A stretch of DNA of 64,000 bases from Micractinium sp. NFX-FRZ (taxonomy: Eukaryota > Chlorophyta > Trebouxiophyceae > Chlorellales > Chlorellaceae), in contig JAPTJF010000089.1 of assembly GCA_029339195.1 (NCBI GenBank), positions 97,595 through 161,594 of the forward strand, written 5' to 3'. Below the pieces are notes generated by a model, which saw only the letters and a program-made list of their open reading frames with translations, ran no database searches and was not told where the DNA came from. A program made the position numbers and the translations under genes. Shown here in pieces: positions 48,953 to 60,200 of the stretch; position 1 is the stretch's first letter; every line of letters begins with the position of its first letter.

Positions 48953-51900
48953 TCACGAAGGTGTATAAATGGTTGCATACTCCAGCAGCAGGCGGTACAT
49001 GTAGCATTTGGCATCCTCCTCCCGCAGCCCCGTGTTGACAAGCTCAGTGGCGGCCGCCACGATGCGCTGCGCCCTGCTGTGGTCCCGCCGCAGCTCGTGC
49101 ACAGCAGGCACCAAGTCCGCATAGTCCAGCCTGTGGGGTAGAGTGTGCAGATGGGGAGGCTAATGAGGGAGGGGGCAGGCTTGAAAGGTCGAGAAGGGCG
49201 TGGGTGCATGCGGGCGCAGGGGTCGGCACGGCGGCCGGGTGCAGATGGCGCGGCTGCAGGCGCGCTGTGCTGCCCCACGCTGTGTGCGCCGGCCCAGCCT
49301 GGCCTCCTGCAGGCGGCAGTGCCCACACGTCTCCCCACGCAGCCCGCCCCGCTTCCCGCCACCTGCCGATTGCTGGTCACCCTCGAGACCGCACCCTTTC
49401 TGCCAGCTCTAGCCCCACGCACCTCACGGGCACAAAGTGTGTGTGGGGTTTGAGCCGGAAGGCAAACCACTCGCAGAACAGCTGGGAGAGGAGGACGAGG
49501 GAGCCGGAGCAGAGGGAGGGGGCCAGGCGGTTGGCCACGCTGTTGCCGTCCACAATCACCAAATATCTGCACGAGCATTTTATGATGGTTCTGAGTGAGT
49601 TGAACAGACACGAATGCAAGGCAGTGCGGAGGCAGCGGGCCAGATGGTTGGCCTGGCCATGCTGCTGCCGCAGCAGTCACTGGATACCTGCACACGCACA
49701 CGTTGTAAACCGTGTGACGACACGTGCAGCTAGAGTCTCGAGTGACCTCTGCCCTGGCCCTGGCCTGCCCCACCCTGCCTGCCTGCCTGCCTGCCTGCCT
49801 GCTTGCACGGGGAGGCGCCCGCGTGCCCCACCCACCGCCACCCCATCCCCCACCAACGTTACGCACGTGAGAACAGTGCTCGGGCATGCGCACCCGCCGG
49901 GTGTGGTGGGGCAGGGGGCATCCTGAAGCCCCACAACCCACCAAATCCACCACCCACCCACCCCCTGGCCCTGTCCCACACCTCCGCCCACTGCTGGCCA
50001 CCCACCCAGCCCCGCCCGCCCGCCCGCCCACCCATCCCCTGCCCCATCCCCCCACACATGCCCCTGGCCCACACCCCCGCCCCACCTGTGCGCAAAGTAC
50101 TCTGGCGTGGCGACCCCCGAGGCGGTGCCAAACACCTGGCGCATCGCCTCGCACTGCGGCTTGGCGCAGCCCGTGATGGCGGTGAATCCAGCATCCAACG
50201 TGGTGGGGTGCAGCTTGGACAGGGCCACCAGGCGCTGCCGGTGGTAGGAAGTCCACAGCTCTGCATGTGACCGTGGGAAGCAGAGTGGGTTGGGGGGCGG
50301 GCAGGGCAGGGGCTGGACAAGACAGGACGAAAGGGTGGTGCAGAACACTGTAAAGGCAGCACAGTGTAAGGGCAGCACAGCGTAAAGGCAGCACAGCGTA
50401 AAGGCAGCACAGTGTAAAGGCAGCACAGTGTAATGCCAGCACAGTGCATGCAGGCGGCTGGCTGCACGCGCCGCGAGGCGCCACGCAGCACAGCACAGCG
50501 CAGGCGGCTGGGGCAGGCAGGCAGGTGCAGGGACGTGATGAGAATCCAGCCAGCGTGGAAGCATAGCGCAGCACGGGCAGCACACGCAGCCAGCACAGCG
50601 CAGCGCAGCACCGAGCAACACAGCACAGGGCATGAAAAGGGATGTTGGCGTACACGCAGCCAGCAATGCAACACAGGCAGCACAGCACAGCACGGCACAG
50701 CACAGCGTGACGCAGCACAGCATGACGCACGCGCTGGGATGGAGGTGTCCACCCAACTGCCGGTGGAGGTGCCCCGCCAGAAAGCAATGTCCTTCTGCAC
50801 CAGTGGGCGAGCACGAGATACAGGGCGCGTGAGAGGAAGAGGAGGGGAGGGGAAAGAGCATCAAGCAGCGGAGGGGGGCAGAGGATGCAGCCTTGGAATT
50901 GCAGAACACGGGGGGAGGGGGCAGGTGGGCAGAAGGTGCAGCAGCTGTTGCGACGGGCCGGCGATGCGAGACAACGCAGGGCAGCGGGATGTGAGGGGTT
51001 GGATGCAGCGTACAGCAGGATGGGTGCAGAGGGCAGCAGCCAGAGCGGCGGGAGAAGCAGAGAGGGACGGTGGAGGAGGGTGGGGGTGGGCACACCCCAA
51101 TGTGTGTTGGTGCCCCAGCTGCCACCCGCCCTGCTGTCCCACCTTGCTCTCCCAGGTTGCGTTGCTCATCGGGCACCCAGAAGTTTTGGAGGGGCTGTCC
51201 AGTGCAGGCGGGGTGCTGCCCCACCAGCGGGGCACCAGCCAGTCTGCAGGGGGGGTGAGCGGGGCGGGAGGGCGGGTTGCGTACTGACGTTCTTCATTTG
51301 AGTGCAGTTTGTGTGTGCACTTCATTTGCACTTTGATTACGTGCCTGCCAGAACCTCGCCCCGGCAGCCCCTGCACCCTCACTGCTGCTAGCCCCCATAA
51401 TAGGGAGCAAGGCGGCATGCAGGGGCACCGGCCGCCGGCGCCACCGCGCCCTGCCCTGCGGTTGCGACACACATGCACACACACCCAGTGCGAAGCCGCC
51501 AACCTGTCAGGGGGCCTGGCACTGGCCTTGCCGCCCGCCACTCAATGCTCACTCCGCTGGGTCACAGCCCCAAAGTAAGCACCACCCACGGCCTCACAAG
51601 CCAGAAGGACAACTCCCATCCACCCCGCCCCGCCCCACCCCCCACTGCTGCCGAACCAATCGCCAGCCAGCTCCCCCACTCACCGCCAAAGCAGCCCGGG
51701 ATGGTTGCGCCGGAGAAGACGGGCAGCGGGCCGCGCGCGGCGCGCACCCCGGTGGGCGCAAACGCGGCGTGCCTGCTGCGCAGCGCCGCCCACCCCGCGC
51801 TCTCAGCGTCACACCCGTACCGCAGCCATGCGGCCACCTCGGACAGCTGCCCAGACGCCAGGGCAGCTTCCGCGGCAGCTGGCAGCTGCCCCACCCAGCT

Positions 51901-53009
51901 GCGGGGTTTGTCATACGAGTTGAACAGCAGCTGCATAGCAGAGCAGGATGAAAGGCGGAGAGGGGGACGCCGGGTTGGGATCAGGGTTCTTAAAGCCCGA
52001 AGATGCCTTTTCGATGAGTGACCAAGCGTGCGGAAGGCGTAAAGAGCCATCCCTGCCTGCACATCTCTGGCAGCTCCTCTCAGCCCTGGCCAGGAACTGA
52101 TTATCTGCCTGCTTCCCCCTTCCAGCTGCACATGTTGGGTGCTGGCCTCCCTCCCAAACTTGAAACAGTGGACCAGCCTTACCTTTATGTCGGGTAGCCC
52201 GGGGGCCAGCTCCTCCAGCAGCCCCCTCCAGTACTCGATGCTCTGCCGGTTCTCCCCCCAGCTGCTGATGTTGGGTGCTAGCCTCCCCGCCTTGACTTCA
52301 AACAGCGTGGTGCTGTCCAGCCGAGCGTGCGCCGCAGCGACGGCGGCAGCGGGGATGCCGCCCCGTGCCCGCCAGGGGGCCAGCTGCTGGAAAATTTGCT
52401 CGTAGTCTGCGTCGTCTGTTGAGCACAGGCTGTACACAAGGAGGGGAGGAGGAGGAGGGGAGGCGCCCCGATGAGCAACAGCCGGCAGCAGGTGGGTGCA
52501 GCCTGCAGAGCATGAAGCACGGTGCAGCCCAGTGCTGCACAGACACCAAAGACACCAAAGTGATAGGCGTGCATCAGGACCTGGGGAAGTGCTGTCCTGA
52601 CAGCCGGTGCAGCAAGAGTGGCGGCGGCGGCAGCAGCAACGGGCGGGCAGCGTGGCGCTCACCGCTCAGTGGCAAACTCCAGCCACCTGCCCAGCTTCTC
52701 CGGTGGCAGCCTCTCCGCATGCTGCTGTCCCTGTGGCTTTTGATAGCTGAACGGCAGCGCCGCCTGCCCGGCCGAGGGCTGCAAAAGCGCGGCAAGCGGC
52801 TCCGGCAGGGGCGGAGCACCGCCGTGTTCAAAGTGCAGCACAGTGGCGCCGCGCGGGCTGATACCACTGCGACCTGCGCCAAATCCAAGCACAAAGACGA
52901 CGGTGAGAGCGGCCACCACACCCACAAGCCGCTGCCCCGAGTTGCCAGCCGTCCAGGAGGGCATGCCTGCGCCTCCAGTGCGCTGCAGATGATTAATCAA
53001 AGTGAGCAC
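48953..53009 (-). CDS. Type II membrane glycosyltransferase, GT90 (CAP10/POGLUT-like) family
   Basis: Golgi/ER-type sugar transferase; in algae such enzymes may act on cell-wall or secreted glycans, but donor and acceptor are unknown. Exons in reading order: 52663-53009, 52183-52429, 51684-51930, about 51143-51243, 50086-50260, 49423-49566, 48953-49130. One N-terminal membrane anchor (about 26-47, LVGVVAALTVVFVLGFGAG) precedes a lumenal domain. Family marks are WGENRQSIEYWRG, LDAGFTAITGC, then YLVIVDGNSVANRLAPSLCS, GSLVLLSQLFCEWF, KPHTHFVPVRLDYADLVPAV and EDAKCYMYRLLLEYA. Exon 4 is a problem: exon 3 enters it in the frame DWLVPRWW, but the frame reaching exon 5 in phase is NFWVPDEQRN. The model is therefore off by one nucleotide (a missed small intron, or a sequence/assembly error). 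Alternative start: 52964. Family call firm, exon 4 unresolved. Confidence 0.72.
49611..49691 (-). repeat. Exon echo: degenerate copy of the start of GT90 exon 6
   Basis: On the minus strand CAG|GTATCCAGTGACTG..., with ATGGCCAGGCCAACC and CTGGCCCGCTGCCTCC, parallels the real exon start at 49566 (ATATTTGGTGATTGTGG... GTGGCCAACCGCCTGGCC). Confidence 0.75.
50350..50445. repeat. 16-bp tandem repeat, six copies
   Basis: The unit GTAAAGGCAGCACAG(C/T) starts at 50350 and repeats every 16 bp in the intron between GT90 exons 4 and 5. A wider CACAG-rich tract follows to about 50730. Confidence 0.95.
52130..52180 (-). repeat. Repeat of part of GT90 exon 2 beyond its donor
   Basis: GTTGGGTGCTGGCCTCC and ACTTGAAACAG (+ strand) match 52268-52308 inside exon 2 with scattered changes. 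Confidence 0.8.
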
Positions 53010-53841
53010 GTGCGATGATGAGCGCCGGGCAATGCAGCCGGGTGCAAGTTAGTGCAAGGGCGGGTACCGCTATGGAGGCGGTGGGTGCCGGGAGCAAGTT
53101 GCCCGCTGTTCCGCAACTCAGCATGGCCTGCAGCACACGCATTGACCAACCAATTGGTGTTAAGAACGCACTGCTGATGTTGGCAGAGTGAGGGGTAGCG
53201 AGACGGGCAGCATTCACAAGCTGCTGTCTTGGCTGCATTGCCGCGGGCATTCACCGACCCCACCACTCCCAGTTACCGCCCTGCCCATACTTCAAGGTGC
53301 GTCTTCTATGTTGCACGTGTTACTGCCACGGATAAAAAAACTCGAGAGCTTTGAAAGCTGGTCTGGCAGCAGCATCCGCCCGCAAGGTGGCGCCAGCGCT
53401 ATCGGCTGCCGTGCCGTGTCCTCTGTAGCCCCCTGCTCATAAGCCCTCCTGGTTAGATTTAAGGTGCCTTGGCGTGTGGCATTACATGTACCTTTTGTGC
53501 AGGTGAACATGTGGCACAGCACACATTGGCTTGACAGAAAGGCAACAAGCACAGTTGGAAGGCTTTAGCACGCATTGGCAGGAAAGAATGCAAATGCACA
53601 AATGGAAGGCTTAAGGAGACTGGGAAAAGAATTTCAACCAGAATTTCAGCCAGAGGGGAAGGGATTCGAGGGGTGGTGGTGGGGATGTGGGACGGGGCAG
53701 TGGTGTGCACGACGGGGTAAGCGGATTGCATCGCAATCGCGCAGACTGTGCGTGTTTGTGGTCAGGTGTGGTGTGTGTGTGGCGGTGGTGCTGGGGTGGG
53801 GGGAGGAGGGCCTGCTTGGGGCAAAGTGGCCGAAGTGCTTC
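53010..53841. other. GT90 promoter region and 3' UTR of the Cys-rich protein gene
   Basis: 832 bp with no supportable gene. A minus-strand TGTAA (TTACA at 53482-53486) lies about 360 nt beyond the stop of the Cys-rich protein. Confidence 0.45.
53482..53486 (-). terminator. TGTAA polyadenylation motif, Cys-rich protein gene
   Basis: TTACA on the + strand, about 360 nt past the stop at 53842. Confidence 0.45.
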
Positions 53842-55910
53842 TCACACGTACGGCACGTAATTGCTGACGCACTCGCCGGCCTCACCGTCCCAGTAGTACA
53901 TGCCGTAGCACCGCTGGCAGGTCTTCACGCCACGGGGGCACTCGTAGCAGTTCTCAATCTGGCCTGCATGTTTGAGCGTGAGAGGGTTGCAGCAGGGCTG
54001 TGTAAGAGGCCGCCTCATGTGTGAGGGGCGAATGATGCGGAGCCAGGGGTTTGCAGCCATCCAACGTTGACAGGCATGGCGGCGAGATGGCGCGCCCCCA
54101 ACTCCCGAACATCTGCCCACCCTGCGCCCCTCGCTCACATTCCTCGCAGCGGGCCGAGCCCGTGCGGCGGTAGCCGTCCTTGCACCTCACACACGTCTTG
54201 GCGGTGCAGATGGCACACCCAGCGGGGCCTGCAGCACCGTCGAGGCATGCGCACAGAGCAGGCACAGGTTGAGCTGTGCGGCATTGACCGTAATTGTATT
54301 TTGATGCACTTGGTGGGCTTCCCTGCTAGCTGGAGGGGCAAGCTGCTGCAGGTGTGCCTGGCCGGCCGCCGCCCTGCAGCATCCCAACAGCGGCTGGCAC
54401 ATGCGTGCGCATGCAGGCAGGCGGGTGTGGCGGGGGGGCGGGTCGCCAGAGCGGGCGGCGGAGCACCACAGCGCTGGCAGCGGGTCGCCAGCTCAGCCCC
54501 ACCAAGTTACTCACACTTGCTGCAGCGCCCGTTTGGCAGGCGACGGTAGCCCGGGTAGCACTGCATGCAGGTCTGGGAGTTGTTGCACTGGAAGCAGCCG
54601 GGCGTGCCTGCAGCAGCGGGGTGGTCGGGAAGGGAAGCATGAGGCACAGCGAGGGTGCTTCTGCTTGGGTGCGTCACTTTGCTTTAAGTGAAAGGTCCCT
54701 GGGCAGCGAGGGCTGTTCAGCCTGCGAGGCTGCTGACTCCTCTCGTCAGGGGCGACCCATTGTCACAAGCACTGGCTGGCACTGGCTGGCATTGGCTGGG
54801 GGCAGCTCACGGAGCAGCACGCGCGGCGCCGACGCTTAACGCTCACGGCGCTCAACGCTCAACGCACCCCACTGCAGACCCCACCGCACAACGCACCCCG
54901 CTGACGCACAGTCACGTGGCAGGCGGTCACTCACACTTCTGGCACTTTCCAGCCTTTGTGTTGGGCCAGGTGCCTTCGCTGCACGAGCAGCCGGTGGCCA
55001 CGTCATTCATGTCCACTTGCTGGCCTTCCAGGGGGCACCGCCGCATGCACACGCTCGGCTTGCCCGGCTGGCTGCGGGGGCAGTCGAGGGGGGCGGGGGG
55101 CAGGGGGGAGGGGGCGGGGCCAGGGGCAGTGACCGAGCGGGGAATGGCGGATGAGCTGGGTGGCTGCAGGAGTGTGGGAAGGGGTTGGGGTGAGGGGGCA
55201 TCAATGGTGACTTAGGTGGGGGGGGTGGGGTCCAGGGTCTGGTCAGGGAGGCTGGAGTGAGGTGGCTGGCTGCAAGAGAGGAATGCAAGGAGGGACAGGG
55301 GAGGCACCAGGAGCAGGGTGCGTGAGCCGCTCAGTGTACAGGCTCAGTACGAATTGGGGAGTGCAGTCGGGCAACAAGGCAGAGCCACTTTTTTCATGCT
55401 CTGATACGTTTCTGTGGCTTGAAAACCGAGGAATCGTTGTACTGCCCCGGCCCCCCGGCACTCACCAGGCAACGCAGGGCTTTTCGCCGGGTTTGCTGTC
55501 GCACGGCACGCACGTCTCCTTGCCGAATACCACACCGGCAGTGTACCCAGGCCTGCATGCAATGGCGTCAGCAGCCCCACCTGCACGCAGCCGGCGGCGG
55601 AGTTCGCGATTCAGGCGGCGGGCCCAGGCGGCAGGCGGCGGCGGCCGCCCGCGGGGCGGCAGGCCGGATGGCAGGCCCGCTGTGCGGCGGAAGGCTGGAG
55701 TGTGCATGGTGGCGACAACAGGTGCATGCAGACTGGAGGCTGGGGAGGGTGTACAACTTGGGTGTAGTACAACAGCCGTGCAAGCTTGCCGGACGGACGT
55801 TCGACGATGCAAACGCAACCTGCCGGCCCACTGCTCGTCCTTCCGGACGATCAATAACACTCACCAAGGGCCACGAGGCAGACTACTAGCAGAGCAAGGG
55901 TGGCTTTCAT
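53842..55910 (-). CDS. Secreted modular Cys-rich protein (furin/EGF-like CxxC repeats)
   Basis: Unknown function, 200 aa. Exons: 55865-55910, 55466-55580, 54935-55071, 54515-54607, 54139-54228, 53842-53963, phases all agreeing. A clear signal peptide (MKATLALLVVCLVALG) is encoded by exon 1, so it enters the secretory pathway. The mature part has repeated cysteine pairs: CVPC; CQKC; then three similar modules beginning CFQC, CAIC and CYEC, with inner CMQC, CVRC and CQRC. Two of these modules share a GYRR motif and end in CSKC or CEEC. Three successive junctions split a Cys codon T|GC, so exons 4 and 5 are symmetric phase-1 modules of 31 and 30 codons. There is no membrane anchor. It resembles growth-factor-receptor-type or VSP-like CxxC proteins; no specific family is claimed. 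Confidence 0.78.
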
Positions 55911-57231
55911 GGTAAACAGTTTCAAATAGAGGGGGAGCGGGCAGGGGGCTATTCTGATCGGATGAGATGCTTTCATCAACTGCTTGGCCGCCTTTATCGA
56001 GCCGTCCGACGCGCCCTAAAGCGCGTAGCCGCGTGTGGAAGGTGCAAAGCAGCTGCTACGCCAGCCTGGCGCGGGCAGCAGCTTGTTCATCAGTACATGC
56101 CCACTTTTGCCGCTGATAATGGATGAATGACAGTCTTGCTCCTACGTGTGCGTGCAATTAGGATCTTGCCAAGGGCTCACTCATCAGCGTGCAGCGCTTA
56201 CAGTACCCCGCCTCCCGGCGCAGTCTGGTGCACCGCCTGGCGGGCAGGAGGCGGACCAACCACTTACCCTGCCCTGCAGCACACCACGTGAGCAGGGCAG
56301 GCACGCTCCGCTCACAGCAGGCCCAGCATTCTCAGCAGGCGAGGCATGTCAGTGCCAGCTCCTCTCCCTTCTCCCACCCTGCCAGCACTCTCTTGCGCCC
56401 CACCGCCGCACTTCCAACAGACAGCCCACCCGCCCGCACCGCCATCCCCTTGCGCCTGCCATGCACAGCCATCAGCTGCCCTTCCCTGTCAGCCAGCCAG
56501 CCATACCGGGGAGACTGGTATAGTTTACAAGGTGTGCTGTGCCAGGAGGGGCTGCACTGGACTCTCGAAGCACGGGTGCTCCCGGGAATTGAGGGTGGAC
56601 GGTACAGGGGGAGGGCGTGCTTGCTTGGGCACCCCAAGCCGGGGAGAGTGTGCCAATGACGACAACAACAACAACAATGACACAACAGGGCCGGGCGGGG
56701 CACTGGCTGCTGTTTGCGGCGGCGTGTGCCACTGCCGGCGGCGGGCAGGGTCAAAAGGGACAAGGTGAGGGGGGCAGAAAGTGTGGGGTGTGCGTGGGAG
56801 GGACGGAGGGTCAAGAAGGCTTCCCAGCGTTCGGCCGCATGGCGGCGTCGCAGCGCACGGAGCTGCGGGGGTGGGGGTGGGCAGCGATTCAACAGCCGAG
56901 TGCCCGGTGCGCAGGCGGGAGGACAGGGCTGCTAGTGGGGCCTCAAAAGGGGGAGGAGGGCCAGGTACAGATGCGAGCGCAACGCACGCGCAACACATCG
57001 CTGGCGCAGGGGGGAGCCGTGCTGCGTAGCGTACGGCTGCCGCTGGCGTTTCTATCGTTCCATTACGTTCCATTCCAAGGGTGCGCAAGACAGGCGGCAT
57101 GCGCCGCCACCAGCATGGGCCAGGGGGGAGCGGCTGGCCGGGCGGGGCCCGCCCGCCTGCCTCTCAGCAGGCGCGGCCCTGCCTGCGCGTGAGCCGCTGG
57201 CGCCGCCGCCCATGCCAGCTCAGCGCACCGC
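55911..57231. other. Promoter region of the Cys-rich gene and 3' side of the UhpC-like gene
   Basis: 1.3 kb with no supportable gene. A run of GACAACAACAACAACAATGA is at 56658-56677. The only minus-strand TGTAA I found (TTACA 56525-56529) is about 700 nt from the transporter stop. Confidence 0.45.
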
Positions 57232-60200
57232 TCATGCCAGCTTGGCGGCAGCCGCCTTCTTCTCGTTTGCAATCTGGATGTACGACTTGGCGTTGATCAT
57301 GGGGGCCAGCAGCACCACGGCAGCGGCGCACGCCGCCAGCAGCGCTGCAGTTCAGAAACGAGCACGGCGGGGAAGGAGTAAAAAGGGGGGGTCAGCTTTG
57401 TAATCATGGGGGGCAAGCAGCAGCACCGCCGCAAGCTCAGCATGCCGCCAGCAGCGTCGCAGCCTTGGTGGGCTGGGCGGGGGATGTAAGAGAGGAGCGA
57501 GTGCGGCATCGTGCAGGCCAGCCGTGTCTTTGCACCGCCGATGCCCGCACGACACCCTCCTGCACCCGCTAGACCAAGAGCTATGCCCAGCCCCCCGCCC
57601 ACACGTGCCATCAGCGAAATCAGAGAATGAACATTGCTCTCCTAATCACTAGGCCACACCGCCCCCTTCCCCTGTGCACACAGTTGAGCCAGCTACCGAC
57701 TGTGCTTTTGACTTCTCTCACTCGTGAAGTAGGCGCCCCCAACACAGTTCAAAGCCAGATACTGTAGCCCTATTTACCCCCGGTCTCACCTGCGAGCGTG
57801 CCCCCCCCCCACAGTGTACTGACCACATGCCCTGACACCCCCCCACCCTCACTCACCCGTGAAGTAGGCGCCCCAGCCGTAATCCTTGACGATAATGGAG
57901 AGCGGGATGCCGGCGTTTGCGGCGCCCAGGTAGGCCACCCAGCCTGCGGTGGACGAGCAAACAGTGGTGGGTAACAAGGTAAGTAACAGAAGAGGTTGAA
58001 GCGCGTGGAGTTGACACGCCCGTGTCGGCAGCGCCCGGATAGGCCGCCCACCCAGCCTTCACTCCAGGCAACTAGAGCCGGCACAGCGCTGCCGGCGCTG
58101 GGGATGGCAGCAGCAGGCGTTGGGCGCTGCCAGCTGGCGGGCGGCCAGGTCAGCTGCCCGCAATACTAATGAGTCACACATCTCCTCATGCACGCATGCA
58201 GAGTACTGAGAAATGCATGAAATAATGACTGAATGATGCATGAATGATGCATGAATGATTGCATGAATGATGCATGCTACTTGTTATCCGCCGCACGCAC
58301 CGAGGAAGCCCTGGGAGGCGCCCACGCTCTCGGGGCGCACCAGCTCAGCGCCGCACAGGCCAATCATCATCTGAGGGGCACAGCAGGGGGGGCGGGGGAG
58401 CGTGATTGTGAGCTTCTGTTGTTGCAGCTGTATTCTGGTCCAGTGCACCTGCTGCACGCCGCACAGACCAAACATCATGTGCAGGGCGGGGGAGAGGGAG
58501 GGGCTGGAGGGGGCAAAGAGGGGGCAGGAAGCGGTCGGGCACGTCAATCACACAATCTACGTGCCGGGGTGTCGCAGCAGCAAGGCGCTGACCGCACCAG
58601 TTGCGCGCCGCAACCTGCCGCTTGCGTTCCCTTGCCAAAAGCACAGCCTGCCTGGGGCCCAATCATGAGCCACGACGGCGGCCCACTGCAGCCACCCCAT
58701 CTGCCAACGCTTTTCAATGGATACAGCAGCAGTAATCAGAACAAGCCCTCACCTGGGGCCCGTAGAGGAAGAATCCAATCATAAACACGGTGGCCCACTG
58801 CAGCCAGCCCATGGAGGCGGGGACGGCGGCAAAGGCGGCCAGCATGGCGGCGATGCCCAGCGTGTAGGCGATCACCACCTGCGGGGGCTCGAATCATGGG
58901 AAGCAACAGGTGACCTTCACTGCATGGTGAGAGGGAGGCATGCATCCTGCATGGAAGCAAGCACACTGCTGGAGAGGCTTGTCACCCAACCGCTGGAGAG
59001 GCCTCCCACCAAGCAGGCCTCCCAGCTGCATGCCCCAGCCCACAGAGAGGCACGCCTCCCACTCACACATCTGAAGCCCCAGGGACGGCACACCCCATGG
59101 CTACCGAAGAACAGCTCCCACCCCCTGCATCCATCCCTTTCCATGTCAGCCTTAGCCCCACCTGGATGCGCTTGCCCACGGCGCCGCCCTGCCCCTTGGA
59201 GTTGTTGATCAGCATGTCGCTCAGCTTGCCGGCCAGCAGGGAGCCAAACAGGCCGCCCAGCTCCAGCCCGGAGACGCGCAGGCTGGCGGCGCCGGCGTCC
59301 GCCACGCCCTTGACCTGCAAGCAGTTGGGAGAGGGTGAGTAACAGAGGGGTGTTGGCAGGGGACGGGAGGGAGGGGGCCCAGAGACGCGCAGGCTGGCGG
59401 CGCCGGCATCCGCCACGCCCTCGACCTGAAATGCGGTTGGTTGGGACAGGGTAGGGTGGACAGGACAGGACAGGGTGCGTTGACAGCGGACGGGGAGGGT
59501 GACTGGCCCCTCGCCTCTTCCCGCTCAGCTGCGCTGCGCTGCGCTGAGCTCAGCTGAGCTCAGCTGAGCCACGCTGGAACTAACACCAGGGAAAACTTGG
59601 CCCTGCCCACTTGGAGCAGACGGGTCGGAGACGGACCAGGAGGTCACGCCCTGGCCCTCACCACTTCCATTTTATTTTTCTTTCCAAGCAGGACACACCC
59701 AGGCCCTGCACACCTGGAGCAGGTAGAAGACAAGCCAGGAGGTGACCCCCTGGCCCCTCCTCTCCTCTATATAAAAACACACACTGCAAGTAGCATCACA
59801 AAACAACCTCGAGGCCCTGCCCACCTGAAGGAGGTAGAAGACGAACCAGGAGGTGACCCCCTGGCGCACGACGTAGATGAAGAAGTAGGTGAGGGCCAGG
59901 CCCACAACAAAGGGGTTCCTGCAGGGGGCAAGGAGCAGAGGGTGTTTGAGAAAAGAGCGGACAAAAACAAGCTGCCTGGTTGAGAGGGGGATGAAGCAGC
60001 AGGCGAGGGCCGGGCCCACAACAAAGGGGGGCAAGAAGCAGAGGGAGTTGGTAATTAGTAGGGAGGCAGCACACAACACCAGCTGTTGGAATGCAGACGG
60101 GGGGGAGGCAGCAGGCGAGGCCCGGGCCGACCGCAAAGGCCCACTGCACAGGGGGCAGTGGGAGCCGGCATGTGGCGCTGAAGCTTAAGTGCGAGGAAAG

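Noticed and set aside
48949..51093. 714-codon minus-strand frame across GT90 introns
   Set aside because: It runs through intron repeats and uses the wrong frame for the GT90 motifs. Spliced exons explain the conserved sequence.
56617..57192. Plus-strand 191-codon frame with a Thr run between the Cys-rich and transporter genes
   Set aside because: No family match, and both neighbouring genes are on the other strand. The Thr run is a translated ACA repeat.
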